Shown: piece by piece, positions 8,731 to 16,344 of the stretch | How positions within the stretch are numbered: the stretch's first letter is position 1 | Layout of the letters: each line of letters starts with the position of its first letter | Notes under the pieces: generated by a model | Databases searched by the model: none | The model's input: the letters and a program-made list of their open reading frames with translations, nothing else | Told to the model about the DNA's origin: nothing | Made by a program: the position numbers and the translations under genes | DNA from: G963662905 sp963676725 | GTDB lineage: Bacteria > Bacteroidota > Bacteroidia > Bacteroidales > WRLA01 | Length of the DNA: 64,000 nucleotides | Reading direction: 5' to 3' | NCBI GenBank assembly: GCA_963676725.1 | Contig: OY781463.1 | Span: 4,154,001-4,218,000, forward strand

Positions 8731-9874
8731 ATATCTTTGGATCATCGTACTGGCATTCTTAACTGCTTCATGTACAACAACACCATCAGACAACCCGGAG
8801 GAATCAAGCAATACAGAAGAAAGGGTTTTTCTAAGCAATACACAAATCAGCAATTCAGGCATTGAACTCGGCGCGGCGGAAATCCGCGAAATTTCCAATC
8901 CTGTTTCTGCCCGCGGAAGGGTGATCCTACCTCCGGAATCGGGAGCCATATTATCTGCACTTTATCCGGGGCGGATCAAGAAAATCTTTATTATGAGCGG
9001 AGAATTTGTTGAAAAAGGAGACGATTTATTTTCTATTGAAAACCCCGATATTATTGACATACAAGCTGATTATTCCACAGCCTGGTATCAATACAAAAAC
9101 CTCTACAATGAGCTGGAAGCAAAAAAAGAATTGCTTCAGGATAAAGTGGTTTCCAAAGCAGAAATAAATAATTTAAAAAACCGTGTGCTCGCCCTTAAAG
9201 TGCAAATCGCTGCTTTTGAAAAACGCCTGAGACAATTGCATATCACTCCGGAAAATGTTTTGAAAGGAGAGGTTTCCGATGTGCATCATGTTCAGGCACC
9301 AATAAGTGGCATAGTGAATATGAACAGCTTATTCCCAGGAGATTATATCGAACAAGGAAGCCCTGTGTTGGAGATTATGGACACGCGCAAAGTGATCATA
9401 GAACTGAGGGTTTTTGAAAAAGACATCCATTTTGTACGACCCGGACAGACTGTTCTATTTCGTCCCGGATCAAGTATGGAAGGAGAGGCATATAAAGGAA
9501 AAATAAGTACAATTGGCGCCCGTGTAGACGAAAACGACCGAACCGTAAAAGTGCTTGTTAGCGTTGACGACCAAACACTTAATCTATTGCCGGGGATGTT
9601 TGTTTCGGCCAATGTGCTGAGCGGGGAAGAAAAAGCCCTAAGCCTGCCCGAGTCTGCTATTTTCAGGCAAAAAGGCCTGGAAACAGTTTTTTATTCCCTT
9701 CCGGCATGGAAAACAGAAGAAGGAAGATGGTTTCGGTCTGTTGCCGTTGATGTTGGGAAAGCAGAAAATAATTTTGTTGCCATAAAATTCATGCAAGAAC
9801 CTCCTGATCAAGCACTGTTTGCTCTAACCGGCGGGTATTATATTAAATCTGCTTATTTGCTGAACGAAGAATAA
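8717..9874 (+). CDS. Efflux RND periplasmic adaptor (CusB/HlyD family lipoprotein)
   Basis: A 385-residue membrane-fusion protein. The N-terminus is a lipoprotein signal with the cysteine at C19 (LTASC), placing it on the periplasmic side of a membrane. It then shows the expected order: beta-barrel strand, split lipoyl-type half (YPGRIKKIFIMSGEFVEKGD), a helical hairpin around residues 115-170, the second lipoyl half (VQAPISGIVN) and a barrel domain with PGQTVLF and LLPGMFVSANV. It overlaps the end of the RND-TolC gene by 14 bp and is followed 16 bp later by the regulator, so the genes form one operon. It would bridge the inner-membrane permease and its TolC part. Confidence 0.9.
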   Translation: MFQNKYLWIIVLAFLTASCTTTPSDNPEESSNTEERVFLSNTQISNSGIELGAAEIREISNPVSARGRVILPPESGAILSALYPGRIKKIFIMSGEFVEKGDDLFSIENPDIIDIQADYSTAWYQYKNLYNELEAKKELLQDKVVSKAEINNLKNRVLALKVQIAAFEKRLRQLHITPENVLKGEVSDVHHVQAPISGIVNMNSLFPGDYIEQGSPVLEIMDTRKVIIELRVFEKDIHFVRPGQTVLFRPGSSMEGEAYKGKISTIGARVDENDRTVKVLVSVDDQTLNLLPGMFVSANVLSGEEKALSLPESAIFRQKGLETVFYSLPAWKTEEGRWFRSVAVDVGKAENNFVAIKFMQEPPDQALFALTGGYYIKSAYLLNEE

Positions 9875-9890
9875 GCCGTAAAGAGAACCA

Positions 9891-10481
9891 ATGGGCAAAA
9901 ACAAAGAACATAGGCTGATTTTGAGCAATATGAATTGCGCCTGTTGTAATCGCCTAGTTCATCTATTGCTCGAAAATGCAGGTGTTCAAGTGCGGCAGAT
10001 AAAACTCGGTTGTGTGCGTTTTTCAATACCCGGTGAAAAAATCAGCCTGGATGAAATCAGAAAAATGCTCGCATCGGAAGGTTTTGATATTATTGAAGAT
10101 CGTGAACAACAACTCGTTGAACAGGTAAAAAGCACGGTTTATGAGCTGGTGTATTTAACAACAGATAATGCAATGGTACGTAATTCTGATTTTCTGGTAC
10201 AGAAATTTCAGCTATCCTACCAATATATCTCCGGGATATTTAGCAAGAATGAAGGCATTACGCTCGAAAAATACATTATCCGCCAAAAGATCAGAAAAGT
10301 GCAGGAAATGATTATGCGCGACGAAATGACCCTGAGCGAAATTGCTTTTATTGCCGGATACAGCAGCGTGCAATATCTGAGCACACAATTCAAAAGCATC
10401 ACGGGCGTTTCTGTTTCCGATTTTAAAAAAGATCCTTTATTTTATCTCAACCAAAATTTGGATGATCATGAAAGCAAATAA
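9891..10481 (+). CDS. AraC-type regulator with N-terminal HMA-like metal-binding domain
   Basis: A 196-residue protein with two parts. Residues 8-75 look like a heavy-metal-associated domain: the strand RLILSNMNCACCNRL carries a CxxC pair (C16/C19, plus C18) in the usual loop position, followed by the beta-alpha pattern ending EGFDII. Residues 95-190 are an AraC/XylS DNA-binding domain with two helix-turn-helix units (LSYQYISGIFSKNEG and LSEIAFIAGYSSVQYLSTQFK). It lies between the efflux adaptor and the AlkD-like gene, overlapping the latter by 20 bp. The obvious inference is that metal binding through the cysteines tunes control of this efflux operon, but that is not shown by the sequence alone. 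Confidence 0.8.
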   Translation: MGKNKEHRLILSNMNCACCNRLVHLLLENAGVQVRQIKLGCVRFSIPGEKISLDEIRKMLASEGFDIIEDREQQLVEQVKSTVYELVYLTTDNAMVRNSDFLVQKFQLSYQYISGIFSKNEGITLEKYIIRQKIRKVQEMIMRDEMTLSEIAFIAGYSSVQYLSTQFKSITGVSVSDFKKDPLFYLNQNLDDHESK

Positions 10482-11181
10482 AAACTGGTCTGCCCTGCTG
10501 AGCACTTTTCTGCAACCGCATAGTGATAAGGAAAATGCACAAAAGATGAAGGACTATATGCGTGGGCAGTTTGAATATTTTGGCATCAAAGCGCCATTGC
10601 GATCTTCGCTTCAAAAAGAGTTTCTGGCAAAAAACCCCTTCCCTATTGAAGACAGACATCATATCATCAAAGAATTATGGCAATTTCCCGAACGCGAAAT
10701 CCAATACATTGCTATGGATCTGCACTTTCGCTCCAGGAAGGCATTCAGCCCGGAGGATTTAAGCCTTATTGAATATTGCATCACAGAAAAATCATGGTGG
10801 GACACCGTAGACTTTATCGCCGCCAAAACACTTGGCGAGTATTTAAAACAATATCCGGAAGCAATAAAAGAGGTCTGTGATCGATGGATGGACTCGGGCA
10901 ATATCTGGCTTCAGCGATCTTGCCTGCTCTTTCAATTAAAGTACAAACAAAAAACAGATATAGATTTGTTGTTTCGCCTCATCAGGGAATTGATGCATGA
11001 AAAAGAGTTTTTTATTCGCAAGGCCATTGGCTGGGTGTTGCGCGAATACAGCAAAACCGATGCAAAAGCAGTGCAGGAATTTGTATCCAAAGAGCCATTG
11101 CAGCCACTCAGCAGCAAAGAAGCTTTGGGCTGGCTTAGGAAAAGGCAGGGAAACGATAAAATTCTGAATCATCAAGCATAA
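10462..11181 (+). CDS. DNA alkylation repair protein (AlkD-like HEAT-repeat glycosylase)
   Basis: A 239-residue all-helical protein matching the AlkD family in length and in key segments: the N-terminal YMRGQFEYFGIKAPLR, the central ITEKSWWDTVDFIA and the C-terminal EFFIRKAIGWVLREYSK. AlkD enzymes remove cationic N3- and N7-alkylpurines without base flipping. The start overlaps the end of the AraC-type regulator by 20 bp, so it is translated from the metal operon messenger even though its role is different. It ends directly at a strong terminator. The family assignment is firm; the substrate is inferred. Confidence 0.9.
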   Translation: MIMKANKNWSALLSTFLQPHSDKENAQKMKDYMRGQFEYFGIKAPLRSSLQKEFLAKNPFPIEDRHHIIKELWQFPEREIQYIAMDLHFRSRKAFSPEDLSLIEYCITEKSWWDTVDFIAAKTLGEYLKQYPEAIKEVCDRWMDSGNIWLQRSCLLFQLKYKQKTDIDLLFRLIRELMHEKEFFIRKAIGWVLREYSKTDAKAVQEFVSKEPLQPLSSKEALGWLRKRQGNDKILNHQA

Positions 11182-11184
11182 AAA

Positions 11185-11204
11185 AAGGAGCCCGAAAGCT
11201 CCTT
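11185..11204. terminator. Intrinsic terminator between the AlkD-like gene and a convergent gene
   Basis: A 7-bp GC-rich stem (AAGGAGC at 11185-11191, GCTCCTT at 11198-11204) with loop CCGAAA, preceded by six A. It directly follows the stop codon of the AlkD-like gene and may also serve the convergent gene ending at 11230. Confidence 0.7.
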
Positions 11205-11229
11205 CCAATAAAAACCTGTCTTATGAAAA

Positions 11230-11670
11230 CTAATGCTTATAATAAATCTTGCTCACGATTTTCCAGCCATCTCTAAATTTATAGAGCGATAAATAGTCTG
11301 TATAAATCTTCTTTTTATTCCGGAACAAATCAATTTTGGCAACAGCCGCATTACTTGTAATATCAATATCCACAAATTCTACAGTGGTTTTTTTATCCTC
11401 CACCGGAGGCTTTGGGTCTTTCTTCTTGCGGCCTTCAGCATATTCGAGCCATTTCGAAATCGGGAGTTTATCCAGTTTATCGTCCTTTAAAATCAATAGA
11501 TTAAAATCAGGATGAAAACCTTCTCTGGTTTTTTGAAGATCGCCATTATTTTGCAATCCGTCGATATAAGCTTCCTGAATCAGTGTTTTAATGGCTTCTT
11601 TATCCGCATCCTGTGCAAACAGTCCAAAGGGAATGAACAGAAGCAGGGCATACATGACTATTTTCTTCAT
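11230..11670 (-). CDS. Secreted NTF2/lumazine-binding-like protein
   Basis: A 146-residue protein with a signal peptide (MKKIVMYALLLFIPFGLFAQ). The mature part has the helix-then-curved-sheet pattern of the SnoaL/NTF2-like fold (putative lumazine-binding group): EAIKTLIQEAYIDGLQNNGD, HPDFNLLIL, NAAVAKIDLF and the closing DYLSLYKFRDGWKIVSKIYY. Such proteins are usually periplasmic and of unknown ligand. It stands 42 bp downstream of the 91-residue hypothetical gene on the same strand. The fold is likely; no function can be assigned. Confidence 0.75.
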   Translation of the reverse strand: MKKIVMYALLLFIPFGLFAQDADKEAIKTLIQEAYIDGLQNNGDLQKTREGFHPDFNLLILKDDKLDKLPISKWLEYAEGRKKKDPKPPVEDKKTTVEFVDIDITSNAAVAKIDLFRNKKKIYTDYLSLYKFRDGWKIVSKIYYKH

Positions 11671-11712
11671 AATAAGTTTATTAGGTGAATAAAAATTGGG
11701 GTATTATAAATA

Positions 11713-11988
11713 CTAATCTTCATCCTGTTCATCGATGCGTCGCCTGAACGTCAGGGGAATATTGTTCTCATTGGGCGCACCAACTTCGATTAATTCCCAA
11801 TCCTTATCATACTCGGCAATTTTATGGCGCAAAACCGTAACCTTATCTTTCGGAGGAACACCATTCCCTTCCCAATCAATCAATTCAACCCTATATTGCA
11901 TGGTCTTTTTGCGACCATTTATGCGCACATCAATTTCTACATTTTGTTCCGCATCTATGTCTGGTATTAATATCACTACTTCTCTCAT
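11713..11988 (-). CDS. Conserved hypothetical protein, 91 residues
   Basis: A small acidic soluble protein without signal peptide or membrane segment. The predicted strand-rich body (VVILIPDIDAEQNVEIDVRI, KTMQYRVELIDWEG) is followed by an HKIAEYDKDWELIEVG segment and a charged tail EQDED. I do not recognise a named domain. It is probably co-transcribed with the NTF2-like gene and is divergent from the porin-nrf operon, sharing a 355-bp intergenic region that holds a perfect palindrome. Confidence 0.65.
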   Translation of the reverse strand: MREVVILIPDIDAEQNVEIDVRINGRKKTMQYRVELIDWEGNGVPPKDKVTVLRHKIAEYDKDWELIEVGAPNENNIPLTFRRRIDEQDED

Positions 11989-12109
11989 GGCTCATCGTTT
12001 TATACTTATGTGGAAAAAGCATGCCAAAATTTATATATAACTTATTATAAGACCATTAGATAAAGCGAAGTAGTAGAAAAAACAAAGAATTGTTCATACT
12101 GATGCAGTG

Positions 12110-12129
12110 ATTGTTCGCTATCGAACAAT
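12110..12129. promoter_or_regulatory. Perfect palindrome, candidate operator upstream of the porin-nrfHA operon
   Basis: ATTGTTCG (12110-12117), spacer CTAT, then CGAACAAT (12122-12129): a perfect 8-bp inverted repeat with the size and spacing of a dimeric regulator site. It lies in the 355-bp divergent region (11989-12343), about 215 bp before the porin start. A similar site occurs upstream of the Fe-alcohol dehydrogenase at 59995-60011. The same divergent region holds the palindrome GTATTTAAATAC at 12307-12318, 25 bp before the porin start. I cannot place a clear TAnnTTTG promoter here. Confidence 0.45.
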
Positions 12130-12343
12130 ACACACCAACAAAGCGATTACAAGAAAACGATACCCAAGCATAGTTTTTTCTGTATGTATGAGCAGCAATT
12201 TATAAACAAGCGTCTGAGCCTTATTTATTTAAAATCAATTTAAATTATGGTATTAACATGCCGAAATAGAGGATTGAATTAAGAAAATTTGTAGTTTCGT
12301 ATTTGAGTATTTAAATACCTGATTAACTTAATACAATTGAAGG

Positions 12344-13639
12344 ATGAAAAAACAACGAATACACACATTGATTAGCATTATCTGCCTGTTAGCATTGGCT
12401 CCGGTGGGCACATTTGCCCAAGAGGTTGTTGTGAGTGGTGAAATACGCCCTCGCTTTGAGTTCAGGCATGGATATAAAACGCTCTCCCCCGATGGCGTGG
12501 ATGCCGCAGCTTTTGTTTCGCAAAGAACCCGTTTGAATGCAATCTATCAAGACAAGCTGTTTCGTGTTGGTCTTGTGATTCAGGATGTTCGTGTATGGGG
12601 AGATGTTCCTCAACTTAATAATTCAGATGTTTTTGGCCCATCGATTCATGAAGCTTGGGGTGAAGCCTTTTTAAGCGATAAGGTATCCATAAAAGTAGGC
12701 CGTCAGGAAATTGCCTACGACGACCATCGTATTTTTGGAACCGTTGGTTGGGCACAACAAGCACGTAGCCACGACGCCGCATTATTAAAATACACACCCT
12801 CTGACAAACACCGCATTGATGTAGGTTTGGCATATAATAATAATGGGGAAAGCCTCTTTAACGAAAATTATACCGTAAACAGCTATAAACGTTTTGGTTA
12901 TATTTGGTATCACGGAACCTTTAATAAAGTAGGGATTAGCTTTCTGGCCTTAAATAACGGCATGACCTATATGGCAGACAGCTTAGAACAAAAAACCGCT
13001 TGCAGTCAAACCTTTGGGCCACGTATTACTTTTAAGAACAATAAACTTTCTTTGGATGGAGCATTTTACGCACAAACCGGTAAAAACAAATCCAATAGGG
13101 ATGTTTCAGCCCTTTATTTCAGTGCAAACCTCAGCTATGACCTAAGCGAAAAATTTACCTTTGGTTTGGGCGGCGAATATCTTTCAGGCACAAGCAGTAT
13201 TGATCAAAACGATGCGTCAAAAAAAGACAAATCCTTTACACCTCTTTATGGCACCAACCACAAATTTAACGGTTGGATGGACTATTTTTATGTAGGCAGT
13301 TATAATGGCAGCAATGGTTTGATTGATGTATATATGCCCTTAAGCCTAAAAATAAAAAAGCTCACTTTCAAAATGATCCCGCACTATTTTATGGCAGCCG
13401 CTACGATTTCGACCATACAGGAAGATGGAAGCCAAAAAGATTATAGCGATGGTTTGGGCGTGGAAATTGATTATTCGATGACCTATACTGCCTCTAAAAG
13501 CATGAACCTGAGCGCGGGATATTCTCAAATGCTGGGCACGGAAAGCCTTCAGGTATTAAAAGGTGGCAATTATGAAAATAATAATAATTGGGCTTGGGTT
13601 ATGGTCACCTTTAAGCCTACTTTCTTCAAAAGTAATTAA
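12344..13639 (+). CDS. Outer-membrane porin of the alginate-export-like family, linked to nrfHA
   Basis: A 431-residue beta-barrel protein. A signal peptide ends at FAQ (residue 26); the barrel begins at once with VVVSGEIRPRFEFRHG and shows alternating strands to the end, closing with NWAWVMVTFKPTFF. The segment FRVGLVIQDVRVWGD followed by HEAWGEAFLSDKVSIKVGRQEI is characteristic of the alginate_exp-like porins. It is 38 bp upstream of nrfH on the same strand, so probably the first gene of the nitrite-reduction operon. A role in letting nitrite or ammonium cross the outer membrane is inferred from position only. Confidence 0.8.
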   Translation: MKKQRIHTLISIICLLALAPVGTFAQEVVVSGEIRPRFEFRHGYKTLSPDGVDAAAFVSQRTRLNAIYQDKLFRVGLVIQDVRVWGDVPQLNNSDVFGPSIHEAWGEAFLSDKVSIKVGRQEIAYDDHRIFGTVGWAQQARSHDAALLKYTPSDKHRIDVGLAYNNNGESLFNENYTVNSYKRFGYIWYHGTFNKVGISFLALNNGMTYMADSLEQKTACSQTFGPRITFKNNKLSLDGAFYAQTGKNKSNRDVSALYFSANLSYDLSEKFTFGLGGEYLSGTSSIDQNDASKKDKSFTPLYGTNHKFNGWMDYFYVGSYNGSNGLIDVYMPLSLKIKKLTFKMIPHYFMAAATISTIQEDGSQKDYSDGLGVEIDYSMTYTASKSMNLSAGYSQMLGTESLQVLKGGNYENNNNWAWVMVTFKPTFFKSN

Positions 13640-13677
13640 TCATATGATGTCTCCGAGACGCTATTAATGCCAATATT

Positions 13678-14256
13678 ATGATGAAATTTTTCAAGAAAAT
13701 TATCCCGCCTCTTGCCTGGCGAAAGCCCGTAATCATTCTTGCCGGGGCATTTTTTGGGCTAGGATTTTATGTGTTTTACATCAGCAATGCAGCTTCCTAT
13801 TTATCTGATGAGCCTGAAACCTGCATTAACTGCCATGTAATGAACCCTCAATATGCTACATGGTTCCATAGTTCGCATCGCGAAAGGGCTAGTTGCAACG
13901 ACTGCCATGTTCCGCACAATAATGTTGTAGAAAAATACTATTTCAAGGCACAGGACGGATTGCGACATGCCAGTATTTTTACGATGCGTTCCGAGCCGCA
14001 GGTCATCCAGATTAAAGAAGCAGGAAAGGCCGTTGTTCAAGAAAACTGTTTACGCTGTCATAATGAGTTGATTACAGATGATTTAATGCTCACAAAAACA
14101 AACGAATTGCATCAATTTCGCAGCGACCGCCAATGTTGGGACTGCCATAGGGAAGTGCCCCATGGCCGCGTTAATTCCCTTGCATCGATGCCAAATGCAC
14201 ACATTCCTGCGACAAGAGTGGCTATTCCAAAATGGATTAAAAAAATAACAAAATAA
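13678..14256 (+). CDS. nrfH: Cytochrome c nitrite reductase small subunit NrfH
   Basis: A 192-residue tetrahaem quinol dehydrogenase of the NapC/NirT family. One N-terminal membrane anchor (residues 17-36) is followed by four CxxCH haem sites: CINCH (49-53), CNDCH (73-77), CLRCH (124-128) and CWDCH (153-157). It takes electrons from menaquinol and passes them to NrfA at the periplasmic face. The ATG doublet at 13678/13681 leaves a one-codon uncertainty in the start. It lies 17 bp upstream of nrfA. Confidence 0.97.
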   Translation: MMKFFKKIIPPLAWRKPVIILAGAFFGLGFYVFYISNAASYLSDEPETCINCHVMNPQYATWFHSSHRERASCNDCHVPHNNVVEKYYFKAQDGLRHASIFTMRSEPQVIQIKEAGKAVVQENCLRCHNELITDDLMLTKTNELHQFRSDRQCWDCHREVPHGRVNSLASMPNAHIPATRVAIPKWIKKITK

Positions 14257-14273
14257 CCAAAACAGATAATACA

Positions 14274-15791
14274 ATGGCAAAGAAAAAAAGTGCACTTACG
14301 AATTGGTTGCTGTTTATTGCGACCATGATTATTGTTTTCTTCCTCGGTCTTTTAGCGTCCTCCATCACAGAACGCCGAGCCGAAAAAGATTATGTCTATA
14401 AACCCGAAGTAATTGTGGATCAGTTTGATCCCAGAAATGATGTTTGGGGTCGCAATTATCCTCGGGAATATGAAACCTATGAACAAACTGCCGACACTCA
14501 ATTCAGAAGCAAATACAATGGCTCTGCCATGATTGATATGCTCGCTGTTGACCCACGCCTTGTTGTGCTTTGGGCCGGCTATGGTTTTTCTAAGGATTAT
14601 AATCAGGGTCGTGGACATAAGTATGCGATTGAAGATATTACAAACTCATTACGCACCGGAGCACCAACAGGACCAAACGACGGGCCAATGCCTGCAACCT
14701 GTTGGACCTGCAAATCGCCAGATGTGCCACGGGTTATGAATGCAGAAGGTGTAGCAGAATTCTATACCGGTAAATGGGCTCGTTTAGGTCCGGAAATCGT
14801 AAATCCTATTGGCTGCGGCGACTGCCATAATAGCGAAACTATGGAGCTGCAAATCAGCAGGCCGGTTCTTGTTGAAGCATTAAAAAGACAAGGAAAAGAT
14901 GTAGAATCGTTTACACATAATGAAATGCGTTCTCTAGTTTGCGCCCAGTGTCATGTAGAATACTATTTTGACAAAAAGCGCCCTGACGCAAAAGGAGCTG
15001 CATATCTTACTTTACCTTGGGACAATGGTCAAACTGTTGAAGATATGGAAGCATACTACGACAATATCAACTTTGCAGATTGGACACACGCCATCAGTAA
15101 AGCGCCCATGCTGAAAGCGCAACATCCAGGTTATGAGGTGTACTCAATGGGAGTACATGCCGAGCGCGGCGTAAGTTGTGCCGATTGCCATATGCCATTT
15201 ATGTCGGAAGGCGGCCAAAAATTCACAGACCATCATATTCAAAGTCCATTAAATAATGTAGAGAATTCTTGTCAAGTTTGCCATCGTGAAAAAACAGGGC
15301 AGCTTATGAAAGACGTTTTCGAGCGTCAGGATAAGATCATCGAAAACCGCGACAAACTCGAAGAATTGATTGTTCGCGCTCATGTTGAAGCCGGGGAAGC
15401 CTGGAAATTAGGCGCTACAGAAGAACAAATGGCTGCAACACTTCAGGACATCCGTCATGCACAATGGCGCTGGGATTATGCAGCAGCATCGCATGGCGGT
15501 TCGTTTCACGCTCCTGTAGAAATTTCCCGCGTCATTGCAACAGGCATTACTACTGCGCAAGAGGCACGAATTAAACTGGCACGCCTCCTTAGCTCTTTGG
15601 GAATGAATGAAGCAATTCCTTATCCGGATATATCTACAAAAGCGAAAGCCCAAAAATATATAGGCCTGCCTGTAGAAAAACTGAAAGAAGATAAAAAACG
15701 CTTCAAAGAAGAGCTCGTGCCCGAATGGGAAAAAGAAGCAAAAGAAAGAGAAGCAAAGATGGAAATCAGATATACATCCACTGTGGAATAA
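14274..15791 (+). CDS. nrfA: Ammonia-forming cytochrome c nitrite reductase NrfA
   Basis: A 505-residue pentahaem enzyme. The N-terminal membrane segment (about residues 10-30) is a signal anchor. The diagnostic catalytic haem site CWTCK begins at C143, with four CxxCH sites beginning at C181 (CGDCH), C223 (CAQCH), C302 (CADCH) and C333 (CQVCH). The CxxCK lysine ligand distinguishes NrfA from other multihaem proteins. It reduces nitrite to ammonium with six electrons delivered by NrfH. It is the last gene of the porin-nrfH-nrfA operon and is followed by a strong terminator. Confidence 0.98.
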   Translation: MAKKKSALTNWLLFIATMIIVFFLGLLASSITERRAEKDYVYKPEVIVDQFDPRNDVWGRNYPREYETYEQTADTQFRSKYNGSAMIDMLAVDPRLVVLWAGYGFSKDYNQGRGHKYAIEDITNSLRTGAPTGPNDGPMPATCWTCKSPDVPRVMNAEGVAEFYTGKWARLGPEIVNPIGCGDCHNSETMELQISRPVLVEALKRQGKDVESFTHNEMRSLVCAQCHVEYYFDKKRPDAKGAAYLTLPWDNGQTVEDMEAYYDNINFADWTHAISKAPMLKAQHPGYEVYSMGVHAERGVSCADCHMPFMSEGGQKFTDHHIQSPLNNVENSCQVCHREKTGQLMKDVFERQDKIIENRDKLEELIVRAHVEAGEAWKLGATEEQMAATLQDIRHAQWRWDYAAASHGGSFHAPVEISRVIATGITTAQEARIKLARLLSSLGMNEAIPYPDISTKAKAQKYIGLPVEKLKEDKKRFKEELVPEWEKEAKEREAKMEIRYTSTVE

Positions 15792-15808
15792 AAAAGACCT
15801 TCATTTTA

Positions 15809-15840
15809 AAAGGGCTGTTAAGATATCTTAGCAGCCCTTT
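15809..15840 (+). terminator. Intrinsic terminator of the nrf operon
   Basis: AAAGGGCTG pairs with CAGCCCTTT around an inner self-complementary TAAGATATCTTA, making an almost perfect 32-nt palindrome, followed by a T-run. It starts 18 bp after the nrfA stop. Confidence 0.85.
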
Positions 15841-15926
15841 TTTTATCTTATCCAAAATTATTTTGAGATGGCAAGACTTCTGTGAATATACTTTATTGTG
15901 CTATGGAAGCATCAGAAATTTAATTT

Positions 15927-16295
15927 GGTGTTCAAGTAAATACCTAATCTAATCGGTTGTTAAATTGAACGTTAGATTTCTCCCGCAGGATCTCCACTTC
16001 GTTTTGACCCCTTGGTCGAAAAGACAGGATTCGTTCGGGAGCAGACAAAAGTGGCGCGCGGACACAATAACTTTAAAATATATATGTCTGCGCGCCACTT
16101 TTGTCTATCACTATTTCACCATATTGTCTTTTCGACTGAGGTCATTTTTCTTAGTAACAGTGTTTTATATTCTTCTTTAATATAGAACACCCGTTAAATT
16201 ACAAACCCAGAATGACCGAGGGAGAAACCTAAAACAACATTCATAGAAATATACTGAATTTCATTGCTTTGCCTAAGTACTCAATTGAACACTTC
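15927..16295 (+). repeat. Dispersed MITE- or REP-like element, copy A
   Basis: About 369 bp in the convergent gap between nrfA and the glycosyltransferase gene. It begins GGTGTTCAA and ends TTGAACACTTC, terminal inverted repeats that match copy B (27062-27378), which lies in opposite orientation. The outer thirds align with copy B (for example a shared 24-bp run at 15959-15982), while the centres differ. The core here is a nested hairpin: outer arms at 16011-16025 and 16126-16140, inner 22-nt arms at 16043-16064 and 16085-16106 with one mismatch. Inverted GACCGAGGGAGAAA-type motifs, common in Bacteroidota intergenic repeats, lie inside. No ORF or transposase is present. Confidence 0.75.
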
Positions 16296-16344
16296 ATATG
16301 CTTATTTACGTCAGCCAAAAATTATAATGCTTCAACAAAACCAA

